In this document: one piece after another, positions 9,899-18,819 of the stretch
How positions within the stretch are numbered: position 1 is the first letter of the stretch
Layout of the letters: each line of letters starts with the position of its first letter
NCBI GenBank assembly: GCA_964017235.1
Contig: OZ024931.1
Coordinates: 136,340,033-136,404,032, forward strand
Length of the DNA stretch: 64,000 bases
DNA from: Sabellastarte sp. h YS-2021
Taxonomy: Eukaryota; Annelida; Polychaeta; Sabellida; Sabellidae
Reading direction: 5' to 3'
Notes under the pieces: generated by a model
What the model was told of the DNA's origin: nothing
Databases searched by the model: none
Seen by the model: the letters and a program-made list of their open reading frames with translations, nothing else
Position numbers and translations under genes: made by a program

Positions 9899-12874
9899 CT
9901 AGATCCTGGGAAAGACTCCTGAAGACTTGGTTGTAGCGGATGTGCCCCCCCCCCTTTTTTCTTTCCGAGGACAACTGGTCTGAGGGGAAGGATCTAGGAC
10001 TTGTTGTGCAGCCACTACGGGTCCCAGGTACAAATTGTTGTCGGTGTCCGACCAAGTAAGGTCTTTTAGGTAAAAATTTGTAAATGTGTTGTGAGCTTTC
10101 CAGTGACAGGCTTGCATGATTTGGTCCACCGATACCCCACCGTAAAAGGCCTTAGAGGCCGCGAAGGCCCGGATGTCATGCGCTTTGACTTGGACCAAGT
10201 CCAAGGCTTGTTGATCTGCTTGTTTGTAACAAAGTAAGATGGTTTGTTTCAACCATGAAGAGAGTGTAGCGGGTCTGATGTCTGAGGTATGTCCTTTCTT
10301 AAAGGAGATGAAAAGGAGAGAACGAGACCCTCTCAGGTCTTTAGTTCGGTCCAAATAAAACCTCAGGGCCCGTACGGGACACAGGGTCCTGTCTTCTTTA
10401 AATTGTCTATCCACAATGGTAGTCAGAGCAGGGATAGTCACCGGAGACACACTTTGAGAACCTTCTCTTGCTAGTTGGTTTTTGGCTATGAAATCAGAAG
10501 AAGGGAACAAGGCAACCTTTTCCCATTGGCCTAAATTAGATACTTTGTTAGCGACCCAGGCATGGATTTCGCTGCGGCGCTTGCCGGAGGCCAAGGCTAG
10601 CAAGAAAGCAGTTTTTAAAGTGAGATGTTTGAGGTCTGAGTCTTTCATGGGCTCAAAAGGTGCTTTGGTGAGCTCGTTAAGGACAACAGAAAGGTTCCAC
10701 TTGGGTAAGTTTCTGGAACTTTTGGGACGATCCCTGTGAAAACTGGAGAGTAACCTATGAAGGTCTGCATTGTGTGCAATATGTTGGGCTGTTGGGCCCA
10801 AAGTGTCAACGATTGCAGTCCTGTAACCATCAATGGTCGAGGGGCGCCTGTTTAAGTCTTGGTACAGGTACATGAAAAAATCTGAGATTTGTTTCACAGA
10901 TGGAGTGGAGAAATCCACCGAATTTTCTCTGCACCATTTTTCAAATAGGGCCCACTTTGACTTGTAGATGGTCCTTGTTGATGACCGCTGAGGGGCAGCA
11001 ATTCTCTCTGCCACCTCCACAGAGAAGCCTTGTTCTTGGAGTTGTCCGCTCCTAGACACCAGGCGTGGAGGTTCAGGTGCTGGGGGTTGTTGTGGAACAC
11101 CAGCTTGTGGGACTGTTTGAGTAGGGTTGTTGACACTGGGAGTTGCAGTGGGATCTCTGTTGAGAGCTGCACTAGGTCCCAAAACCAGGGCATCCCTGGC
11201 CAGCCTGGGGCTATTACGATGATCAGGCACTGGCATTGCCTGATCTTTTGGATCACCTTGTGAAGGAGAGCCGTAGGAGGGTACGCATATGCTGTGAGGT
11301 TGGTCCAGTTTATGTTCAGAGCATCTATGTCCCAGGCCTTTGGGTCTGGGATAGGAGACACGTATAGAGGGAGTTTGTGGTTCAGGTGAGTGGCAAATAG
11401 GTCTACATGAGGTGTGAACCACTTCTGGCAGATCTGTTTGAAGACCTGTGGGTGCAGAGACCATTCTGTTGACTGCACTTGGTTGGACCTGGATAGCAGG
11501 TCGGCCATCACATTCAGGCACCCTGGAATGTGCCTGGCTTTCAATGTTATGTGGTAGTGATGGCACCAGGTCATGATCTTCCACAGGAGAGCACACATCT
11601 CTGCCGAGTGTGTTCCTCCTTGTTTGTTGATGTAGGCTACCACTGTTGAGTTGTCTGTCGCAACCAACACTGTTTGATTCTGGCACTGGTCCTTGAAGTC
11701 TCGAAGGGCCAGGGAGACCGCCTTCAATTCTAGGACATTTATGTGAAGCCTTTTTTCCCGATCTGACCACAGACCCTTGGTAAAGTTTTGGTCTAAGTGA
11801 GCGCCCCAACCTTCGTTTGAGGCGTCGGTAAAGAGTTGGATACTGTGGTCTTTGGGATGAAGGTCTGCACCTTTCATCACCTTGGAGGGATTTTGCCACC
11901 AATCCAGGTGGGCTGCAATGGCTTCTGTCCAGGGAAGGAGGTTGTCCAGCGACTGAGGATATCTCCAGTGCTCCTTGAGATGAAACTGAAAGGGCCTCAT
12001 GTGAAGGCGTCCCTCCGGGACCATTTTCTCCGTTGAGGCTAGCAACCCAATTAGAGACATCAAACATCTTGCAGTCAAAACACGTTTTGACTTGAGTCGT
12101 AGGATCAAATCCTGGAGTTTGAGCCATCTCTCTTGAGTGGGTTTTACAAGGGCTGAATCTAGGTGGTATTCGTAGCCCACGAACGAAAACACCTGTGTAG
12201 GTTTCAGTTCTGATTTTTCCTGATTTATTATCCATCCCAAGGACTGAGTCAGTTCTACTACTGCCTGAGTGTTCACTTGTGCTTCCTCCTGAGACTGGGA
12301 CCTGATCAGCCAGTCGTCCAGGTATTGGTGAATTCTGAGTCCTCTTGAGAGGGCCATTAGTTTCACTTCCTTTACGATCATTGTAAAGACCTGGGGGGCT
12401 GTGGCCAGTCCGAACGGGAGGGAGGTGAATTGGAACACCTGAGCCTTGTAGCAAAACCTTAGGTATTTCCTTGAGCTTGGGTGGATGGGGATATGCAGGT
12501 AGGCGTCCGACAGATCTATCGACGATACCCACTCCCCTGGAATCAGGGAGGTCCTGATGGACTCTGGAGTTTCCATTTTGAACTTTTCTACGTGTAGAAA
12601 AGTATTGAGCCTGCTTAAGTCTATAACTGGCCTCCACCTTTGGTGAGGCTTGGGTACTAGGAACAGGCGACTGTAAAACCCGAGAGATTTTACATTGTCT
12701 ACCCTTTCGATAGCGTTCTTTGACAGGAGAGACTGGATACAAGTAGCCAAGGCTTGGTCTTTTTGTTGGGCCTTGTACTCTGACAGAATCAGAGGAAATC
12801 TGATCAAGTTTGGCTTTGAACGGAATGGCAGAACGTAGCCATTGGTGATAATGTTTAACACGTTTTGAGAACAT
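9899..12874 (-). CDS. DIRS tyrosine recombinase ORF (991 codons, overlaps RT ORF)
   Basis: The enzyme inserts the circular DIRS cDNA by site-specific-type strand exchange. The recombinase domain occupies about residues 610-945. Catalytic residues visible are R766 (in GKRRSEIHAW), H899 and R902 (in AHDIRAF), H924/W925 (in ACHWKAH) and the nucleophile Y935 (in FTNFYL). The open frame starts at an ATG at 12874, giving about 600 residues with no recognised domain that lie over the RT-RNase H-Dam ORF in the -1 frame. The same ATG context (MF or ML followed by VK) exists in copies 2 and 3. DIRS elements are known for long recombinase/RT overlaps, so this may be the true start. A start or frameshift near 11050 is the alternative. 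Gag lies in the same frame upstream. Confidence 0.93.
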   Translation of the reverse strand: MFSKRVKHYHQWLRSAIPFKAKLDQISSDSVRVQGPTKRPSLGYLYPVSPVKERYRKGRQCKISRVLQSPVPSTQASPKVEASYRLKQAQYFSTRRKVQNGNSRVHQDLPDSRGVGIVDRSVGRLPAYPHPPKLKEIPKVLLQGSGVPIHLPPVRTGHSPPGLYNDRKGSETNGPLKRTQNSPIPGRLADQVPVSGGSTSEHSGSSRTDSVLGMDNKSGKIRTETYTGVFVRGLRIPPRFSPCKTHSREMAQTPGFDPTTQVKTCFDCKMFDVSNWVASLNGENGPGGTPSHEALSVSSQGALEISSVAGQPPSLDRSHCSPPGLVAKSLQGDERCRPSSQRPQYPTLYRRLKRRLGRSLRPKLYQGSVVRSGKKASHKCPRIEGGLPGPSRLQGPVPESNSVGCDRQLNSGSLHQQTRRNTLGRDVCSPVEDHDLVPSLPHNIESQAHSRVPECDGRPAIQVQPSAVNRMVSAPTGLQTDLPEVVHTSCRPICHSPEPQTPSIRVSYPRPKGLGHRCSEHKLDQPHSICVPSYGSPSQGDPKDQAMPVPDHRNSPRLARDALVLGPSAALNRDPTATPSVNNPTQTVPQAGVPQQPPAPEPPRLVSRSGQLQEQGFSVEVAERIAAPQRSSTRTIYKSKWALFEKWCRENSVDFSTPSVKQISDFFMYLYQDLNRRPSTIDGYRTAIVDTLGPTAQHIAHNADLHRLLSSFHRDRPKSSRNLPKWNLSVVLNELTKAPFEPMKDSDLKHLTLKTAFLLALASGKRRSEIHAWVANKVSNLGQWEKVALFPSSDFIAKNQLAREGSQSVSPVTIPALTTIVDRQFKEDRTLCPVRALRFYLDRTKDLRGSRSLLFISFKKGHTSDIRPATLSSWLKQTILLCYKQADQQALDLVQVKAHDIRAFAASKAFYGGVSVDQIMQACHWKAHNTFTNFYLKDLTWSDTDNNLYLGPVVAAQQVLDPSPQTSCPRKEKRGGGTSATTKSSGVFPRI

Positions 12875-13125
12875 TTGTTTGTGAGCCAGTCTCTCCTGAA
12901 AGAACGGAGGCGACCTCCTACTGGTGGACTGAGTGAGGCTTTGGAGGAGTCATTGGGGAGGGGGGTTTCCACGCCCCCTTCCTCTATTGTGGGGTCGAAA
13001 ACGACCCCTGAAGCCTCTGAAGTTGGATTTTCCTCTTCCCGAAGGAAAGGACTGGTTACTGCTTTGAGAGGTATTGCCCCCATAGGGGCGTTTCCTGTAG
13101 GAGCCTCTTTTCTTGTGGGGACCAC
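10894..13125 (-). CDS. DIRS reverse transcriptase-RNase H-Dam-like methyltransferase ORF (743 codons)
   Basis: The polyprotein copies element RNA into cDNA. RT is at about residues 150-325: FLVPKPHQRWRPVIDLSRLN region at 155-174, motif A IDLSDAY with D204, FTSLPFGLATAP at 233-244, and catalytic YLDD at 268-271. RNase H is at about 425-545 with all four carboxylates: D434 (FTDAS), E466 (LEL), D491 (ATDNS) and D542 (MADLLSR). Residues 570-655 (VDLFAT, AYAYPP, APGWPGMPWF) correspond to the Dam-like methyltransferase domain reported for DIRS elements. Whether it is active is unknown. The first ~58 codons overlap the end of Gag in the +1 frame, so translation could be by frameshift or an internal start, and the drawn ATG is only the first in frame. 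No stop or frameshift is seen, so it appears functional. Confidence 0.95.
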   Translation of the reverse strand: MVPTRKEAPTGNAPMGAIPLKAVTSPFLREEENPTSEASGVVFDPTIEEGGVETPLPNDSSKASLSPPVGGRLRSFRRDWLTNKCSQNVLNIITNGYVLPFRSKPNLIRFPLILSEYKAQQKDQALATCIQSLLSKNAIERVDNVKSLGFYSRLFLVPKPHQRWRPVIDLSRLNTFLHVEKFKMETPESIRTSLIPGEWVSSIDLSDAYLHIPIHPSSRKYLRFCYKAQVFQFTSLPFGLATAPQVFTMIVKEVKLMALSRGLRIHQYLDDWLIRSQSQEEAQVNTQAVVELTQSLGWIINQEKSELKPTQVFSFVGYEYHLDSALVKPTQERWLKLQDLILRLKSKRVLTARCLMSLIGLLASTEKMVPEGRLHMRPFQFHLKEHWRYPQSLDNLLPWTEAIAAHLDWWQNPSKVMKGADLHPKDHSIQLFTDASNEGWGAHLDQNFTKGLWSDREKRLHINVLELKAVSLALRDFKDQCQNQTVLVATDNSTVVAYINKQGGTHSAEMCALLWKIMTWCHHYHITLKARHIPGCLNVMADLLSRSNQVQSTEWSLHPQVFKQICQKWFTPHVDLFATHLNHKLPLYVSPIPDPKAWDIDALNINWTNLTAYAYPPTALLHKVIQKIRQCQCLIIVIAPGWPGMPWFWDLVQLSTEIPLQLPVSTTLLKQSHKLVFHNNPQHLNLHAWCLGADNSKNKASLWRWQRELLPLSGHQQGPSTSQSGPYLKNGAEKIRWISPLHL

Positions 13126-14185
13126 GAAAGGGCTTAGAAGACCTGTGTCTGGCTACAGGGGAGTGATCCTCCTCTGAGGTAAAAGACACGTATCTAGATC
13201 TTGATTTATGTTTGCTCTTGTCAGAGTGCTTTTTAGATCTAGAAGAAGGGATCCGAGGTTCATCGGAATCCTCATTTAGTTGGTCCGAGGCAGAGCTCGG
13301 GTCAACTGGCTGCCTATGGCTTTGCTTTTTGTGAGAGTACGAAACCTCTTCGGGATGACCTTCAGAGGGGGCAACGTACTGATCCGAGGAAGGTTGAGTA
13401 GATACTAAACGAGGAGGAAGAGTTGGACCATAGTCCACATCCATATCCTCGCTTGCAATGTTAGTACCAGATCTCGGAGGGGGCAAATCCAGAGGGGCAG
13501 CAGAAGAACTGGACAAGCCAGGTTTTGAAGCAAGAGTCGAGGACTGAGCCTCGACTTTCTGTTTTACAGTCAACTCCTCTCGGAGTGACTTAAAAGCTTC
13601 CAACATGGATGCCTGAAAGGAACCCATTTGCTGCTGTAAATGTATATTTAAGGAATCACCGAGTGATTTCTCTAAATTTGACTGGATTTTATTTTGCAAA
13701 GCTGTACCAGGGGTGGGTGGAGCGGTTTTTGCTGGCGTTTTCAAAGACAGGGAACTGAAGGCAAGAGGTTGTGGACGGGGGGGTGAGATAAAAAGGCTAT
13801 CAGCCGCACACTCGAGGTCTGCATTAGACCCAGTGAATGAATCCCCGTCGCCTTCACCCAAAAGATCTAGTTCATCTTTGGAACTAGTTGTCGCTTTCTG
13901 CTTTTTCAAATACCGTTTCCGGTTTTGGATTTTCTGAAGTTGCTCATCTGTAAAAGACGTGCAAACTTCGCAAGGGGTTTCAAAGGTGACACAGGGGTCA
14001 TCTCCCTTGCCAGCCTCCCTACAAGTAGGGCAGAAATTATGTGTATCAAAACTAAAGCAGAAATGGCGGCATTTCTGCGCTCTCGGTTTGTCTTTATTTG
14101 CTTGATGTGTAGACATTTTGTACGCAATAAAAGACGTAGAAAGAATTAGCCTGAACCGAGGAAAACTCAAAACACGCGACTGCAA
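12950..14185 (-). CDS. DIRS Gag-like protein (411 codons) lacking the central domain
   Basis: Presumed nucleocapsid/packaging protein of the element. The N-terminus holds a cysteine cluster C39-x3-C43-x8-C52-x2-C55-x9-C65-x6-C72-x2-C75, likely zinc-binding. The middle is Ser/Pro/Gln-rich. The C-terminal third is Arg/Ser- and then Arg/Gly-rich (RGFRGRFRPHNRGRGRG), a probable RNA-binding tail. A second ATG at residue 24 (14116, MSTHQ) just before the conserved part is an equally good start. Copies 2 and 3 encode about 297 further residues between SSKP and the FRGPH equivalent. Here they are removed in frame, with the junction near 13136. The 3' end overlaps the RT frame by 176 bases. Confidence 0.88.
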   Translation of the reverse strand: MQSRVLSFPRFRLILSTSFIAYKMSTHQANKDKPRAQKCRHFCFSFDTHNFCPTCREAGKGDDPCVTFETPCEVCTSFTDEQLQKIQNRKRYLKKQKATTSSKDELDLLGEGDGDSFTGSNADLECAADSLFISPPRPQPLAFSSLSLKTPAKTAPPTPGTALQNKIQSNLEKSLGDSLNIHLQQQMGSFQASMLEAFKSLREELTVKQKVEAQSSTLASKPGLSSSSAAPLDLPPPRSGTNIASEDMDVDYGPTLPPRLVSTQPSSDQYVAPSEGHPEEVSYSHKKQSHRQPVDPSSASDQLNEDSDEPRIPSSRSKKHSDKSKHKSRSRYVSFTSEEDHSPVARHRSSKPFRGPHKKRGSYRKRPYGGNTSQSSNQSFPSGRGKSNFRGFRGRFRPHNRGRGRGNPPPQ

Positions 14186-14341
14186 TAAAAATACTTATCC
14201 TGTGGAAATGAAACTTTTACAGAATAATCTATGATATATATTACAAGAAATATGCAAATATTAGCCTCCAACAATAAGTAAAGTCTGAGAAATAAATGAA
14301 AATGTCTGTATATTTACAAACTGCTACCAGTCAATCGTGGC

Positions 14342-14490
14342 CAACGAGAAAGTAGGACGATTGGTCAGAAGTTATCACGTGACGACAACTACCAGTATAT
14401 CCGGTGGCTAACAAGAACTGTCTTTTTTTCTAAGACGTTGGCCCCGGGTGTGGCAACCCGAGATCAGCATTAAGTCCCACATGGTAAGCT
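14342..14490. repeat. DIRS copy 1 inverted terminal repeat, upstream (5') side
   Basis: Inverted partner of 9166-9314, 148 of 149 positions identical. The outer 17 nt (14491-14507) are unique to this end and are templated in the ICR. Transcription of the element must start in or near this repeat. I see no clear TATA box. Confidence 0.95.
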
Positions 14491-14507
14491 ATTGTAGCGT
14501 AATAAAA

Positions 14508-15400
14508 TGTGTCAATAGTAGCCCAAATATACTCAAACTAATGCTTTTTGGAATGGGCCCAGACCATCTCTGGCAGAGTGTCTTGTAAACAGTAGGGTTG
14601 AATAAGCTGGGGATCCTGTTAAGTTACAAATAATCACAGAAAGTTTTCTGAACCGAGTGTCATCATTCAAGTGTTTTGATATGACTGTGACCCAAGCTAT
14701 CCAGTAGGAAAGCTCTAGGTACACGAGTGAATTGTCAACACCAGAAGATCAAATAAAAAGACAAATCAAAAGAAAAAAATAGGTCCAGTGTTTTGATCTA
14801 GGTCTAGTACAACATCAAAGGTTCAATTAAATTGGTCTTGTAACAGTGTTGCTAGTTAGTTTAAGAGCTCTAGCTTTTTAACATTGAAAGACCACAAAGT
14901 GTGCAGGCAGTACATCCCATAAAATCCAATGAAAGACTAAAAATACATCACAAAACAAAGTGATCAAGCCTTAATCAAGCAACAAAGTCAGATGAAGAAG
15001 TAATAAGTATTAAGATACACAAGACTCCCTCAGTGGTCAAGTATACTGTAGTCATAGACATCCCATGTGTTAATAAACACTAAGTCCTACATTTCCATTA
15101 AATATCGTATTATTGCACGATTCCATTAAGAATATATACCTGTGGATTGCCATTGTGTGACACATGAGCCACAGCCACTCAAAAACAGTTCTTAAGAGCA
15201 GGAAAAGGCAACAGAGAACACTGAAAGGCTGTATCAGACAACAGAAATAACAGTATGAGAATTGTTTTTACATACAAAAAATCTCTAATGATAACACAGA
15301 ACCACCGTGGCCTTTATTAATGTGGTGAAGGTTGGAATGTTTTTTAATTTTACATTTCTTGTTTTGTTTGCTTTATAAAAATTGGAAGGATGGTATAAAT
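14508..15400. other. no recognisable gene
   Basis: AT-rich right flank of DIRS copy 1. No ORF above 63 codons, no tandem structure and no transposon motif seen. Confidence 0.5.
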
Positions 15401-15668
15401 AACAAGATTTCACAAGATTCGACTGCAATTGCAGAAAAATAAAGACCAAAACATGAGAATCCTCCTGTGTAGGTTTCAGCGTACAGTATCCCGATGCACA
15501 TGACGGGGAACATTATCAACAGAGCTGAGATGGTTGCCTAGTGACACCAGTGTACTGCAGCTTCTGACTACCCAGTGGAATACGGGGCAAATCTACATGT
15601 TAACACATACTGTGATGGGGCTTTATCAATGAATTTTAATATAAATTTGGCATGTGAAATCTTGTGTT
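15401..15668. mobile_element. MITE-like repeat, copy A
   Basis: About 268 bp, bounded by 'aacaagatttcaca' on the left and 'tgtgaaatcttgtgtt' on the right, an imperfect terminal inverted repeat around CAAGATTTCACA. There is no ORF. A second copy lies at 17676-17937 in the same orientation, nearly identical over the first ~190 bp. I see no clear target duplication, so the superfamily cannot be assigned. A plain dispersed duplication is the alternative. Confidence 0.55.
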
Positions 15669-16829
15669 TTCCAGTTGAAAATGTTACAGTCCAGATTTTA
15701 ATTTGGCACATCATGACCAGTTAATCAGGGTTGGTGGCTCAACTGAAGCAGTGGATTTAACTGGTTGAAACTACACTGCTCAATACTTGAAGTGGTCAAT
15801 ATTGGTCTACTGATCAACAAATCTCAATTTCTTCTTAAAAATAGTCACAAAAATTGTAAACTCATAGAAACTAATTCTTAGTTGCAAGATCAACAATGTC
15901 CGATGTTCAAACATTTTATTTCATTTAGAATTTAGCATATTTTACCAATTCAGATTGTAATTCAACTTTGTCACCTTATTCATTGTGGGTACAGATGGGC
16001 TGAAAGGAGTGGTTTGTTCTTACACAAATAGATATTAAATAATCCAATATCTTTGAGTAATAGAACAGTGGATATTTATGAAGCAGGTACAGACATAACA
16101 ATAATATTAAATAGACTGGCCAAAATAGCAGGCCTCGGCAGGCTGGAACCCCAGCCCGCAGGTACAACTAAACGGGCTACAACATTGAGATTTGGCAAAA
16201 TAAGAACAACTTCAAAATGTAAGCAGAACATAGGATGCTGTCAGAGTAACATTCATGATGTGAGGACTTACTTTAGTTAGAGTAAGGCATCTATTGTTTT
16301 AGAAGGAAGCCTATCATGAAGGAATAGGGTTCTCTTGCATTGATACACTTATAAAAATGATAAAAATGCAACTCTGGTAACACGAGTTTAATAGTGCCCA
16401 AATTTGTAATTACGAAGTTCAAGACCGAAAAGTCTTAAAAGCGTTGCCATGGCAAGAGCTGTTGCCAGATACTTTCCAAAACCTAATCAGCTCTAAGATC
16501 CTGTTAGGCTAAACATACCCTGAAAATTTGGTGAAAATGGATGCATAGGTTCAGGCTGCCCGCTGCTGCCGCCGCCACTGCCTGGACGGTACAGGGGATG
16601 ACTATAACCTCAGCCTTTATGGGCTGGGGTGAAAAAATGTATCAGCTGAACAAAAAGTAAACCTTCATTTCTTGTTTCAATTTGCTCAATATTGACCGGA
16701 TGAGGTTAAACCCAACTCAATGCCTATAAATTCAATACCTGTCACTGATAGACTTGTTTTAACAGCACTTGATTTAAAACTGGAAAAAATATATATATTG
16801 AAAATATATCAACAGTGCAGTATATCCTT

Positions 16830-17215
16830 TGACTTCTATTGACCAGTACTGACCAGATTTATCATATTGACTGGATGACCAATGTATTACATATTGAGCA
16901 GATGACCAAGTGTATTGTATATTGACCAGATGACCGTATTATTTATTGATCAGATGTATTATATACTGACCAGATGACCAAATGTATTATATATTGACCA
17001 GATGACCAAGTGTATTTTATACTGACCAGATGTTTTATATACTGACCAGATGACCGAATCTATTATATATTGACCAGATGTATTATATACTGACCAGATG
17101 ACCAAGTGTATTTTATATTGACCAGATGTTTTATATACTGACCAGATGACCGAATCTATTATATATTGACCAGATGACCAAGTGTATAATATATTGACCA
17201 GATGACCAGGACTAT
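16830..17215. repeat. minisatellite of ~27-28 bp units
   Basis: About 13 copies of variants of 'tattgaccagatgacc' plus 'aagtgtattatata'. Some units lack the 'gaccaagt' half, so period lengths alternate between about 18 and 28. Non-coding. Confidence 0.85.
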
Positions 17216-17675
17216 TTTAAAAAAACATACCAAGCAGTAACGTATATTCTTATTTCATTTAAAAACATCTTCCGAAAGTTACAGTTTGGTCGAACACATT
17301 TGTACCCCACTGATATCATGTTTTACAAAGTCCGACAAAAATGGGGGATGTTTTAAAATTCCTTTTGCACAATGACAAAATGATAACTGTGGATAGTAAA
17401 CATATCCATGATATACACCTACAATTTATTTGACCATTCTTTGGTATCTTTTCTTGGCAAGCTTAATATATTGTGTGCAAATGTAATGGTTTTACATACA
17501 AAACTCCCATTACAACAGCACAGAACACTTTCTATCTTGTCAATGGGTGAAAAGATGAAGTTCATACATTTTTTAAAAAAAAAAGTTTAAATATTTTCTT
17601 TTGTAAATGTGGCCAAATAGTGAAGATTACCCTTTATTGACCTACTTTCTTTTGTTTATTGTATGAAACCTAAAT

Positions 17676-17937
17676 AACAAGATTTCACAAGAATCGACTG
17701 CAATTGCAGAAAAATAAAGACCAAAACATGAGAATCCTCCTGTGTAGGTTTCAGCGTACAGTATCCCGATGCACATGACGGGGAACATTATCAACAGAGC
17801 TGAGATGGTTGCCTAGTGACACCAGTGTACTGCAGCTTCTGACTACCCAGTGGAATACGGGGTAAATCTAACACAAACTGTGATATGGCTTTAATAAAGA
17901 ATTTTCAAATAATTTTAGCATGTGAAATCTTGTGTTT
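17676..17937. mobile_element. MITE-like repeat, copy B
   Basis: Same sequence and orientation as 15401-15668, including both inverted ends. The 5' two-thirds are almost identical between copies and the last ~80 bp are diverged. Confidence 0.55.
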
Positions 17938-18379
17938 AGTAATTACCAATATAACCACAATGAGATAAAGAGCTTGCATGATGTGCAGACTCAAACAGGG
18001 TGACAGGAAAAAAAAGTAGATTCTATACAAAGACACTAGTGGTGTAACATGGGGCATAAAATACTGACAAGTACCTCTGTTGCCATCAGCCAATCAAGAC
18101 TGATTAATATTTTATGTTGGCCAGGTGGAAGTAGTAGTGAAGCAAGTATAGGGGTTTATAAAAAATATTGACCAAGAAGACTGTACTGTCAAATATTGGT
18201 GGAAAAAAAGGATCCTTCTGGTGAAAGCAAATAGAAGGTAGATAAGTTTGGTTGAATATTGAAATTCACTTGTGTTAACCCTGGAATAGGCTTTTGAGTG
18301 ATCCCTTTTCTCATTTGCATTCATGTCTACATGCACACTTGGTTTTTGAGTACTAATGGGCCCACCCTATCGCATTATT

Positions 18380-18700
18380 ACACAAATATATACAGTACAA
18401 AAGGTGTTTGCCAAAAAAAGGAGCTTTATTTTCAAAAACATAACTCTGATCTGAAAAAGTTACAGCGACAAAATGTTGAATAAATCAATATTCTAAAGCA
18501 TTAATCGTCGACAGTATAGCAGTCATGAAGACAGTGACGATAATTTCACAGCCGTGAAGACAGTGACGATAATTTTAACGAGTGAGAATGGAATGGGTTT
18601 GTAACAGGTCTACTGGATTCAAGCATGGGATCTGTTCCAGATATTTCATAAATATGTTACAAGCAATCAGTGCCCGTGAACGGGCTCTGTGTTAGCTGAC
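18380..18700. repeat. ~310-bp dispersed repeat unit, left of the satellite
   Basis: Contains 'aaaacataactctgat', 'aaagttacagcgacaaaa' and 'gggatctgttccagatattt' in this order. The same ordered blocks recur twice at 28270-28840 on the other side of the satellite array, in direct orientation. Confidence 0.65.
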
Positions 18701-18819
18701 TGTATGTTTTGAGTTTCAGATTAGAAGTGACAGAAGGACACAAAGTTGTGCCCTGCAAATGGTCTTCAGAAGGAAAGTAACAAGGTAACTGGTTAGGTAT
18801 AAAAAGTACGTTAAAAATA

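Larger units (their letters stand above)
9124..14507 (-). mobile_element. DIRS-type tyrosine-recombinase retrotransposon, copy 1, structurally complete
   Basis: A 5384-bp element with coding sense on the minus strand. Reading right to left it has an inverted terminal repeat, Gag, RT-RNase H-Dam-like, tyrosine recombinase, a structured 3' UTR, an internal complementary region (ICR) and the other terminal repeat. The limits are set by the ICR, which is the exact reverse complement of the two element ends joined together (left end ttgaaaattttaatt, right end gcgtaataaaa). There are no LTRs, no DDE integrase and no target duplication. This layout is diagnostic of the DIRS order. All three frames are open and ITR and ICR are near-perfect, so insertion was recent. 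The one structural defect is a shortened Gag. Confidence 0.96.

Noticed and set aside
12875-13177. plus-strand ORF of 100 codons inside DIRS copy 1
   Set aside because: Antisense shadow of the Gag/RT overlap, with no independent motif.
9124-14507. LTR retrotransposon (Gypsy/BEL)
   Set aside because: No direct LTRs, no DDE integrase and no aspartic protease; it has inverted ends, an ICR and a tyrosine recombinase instead.
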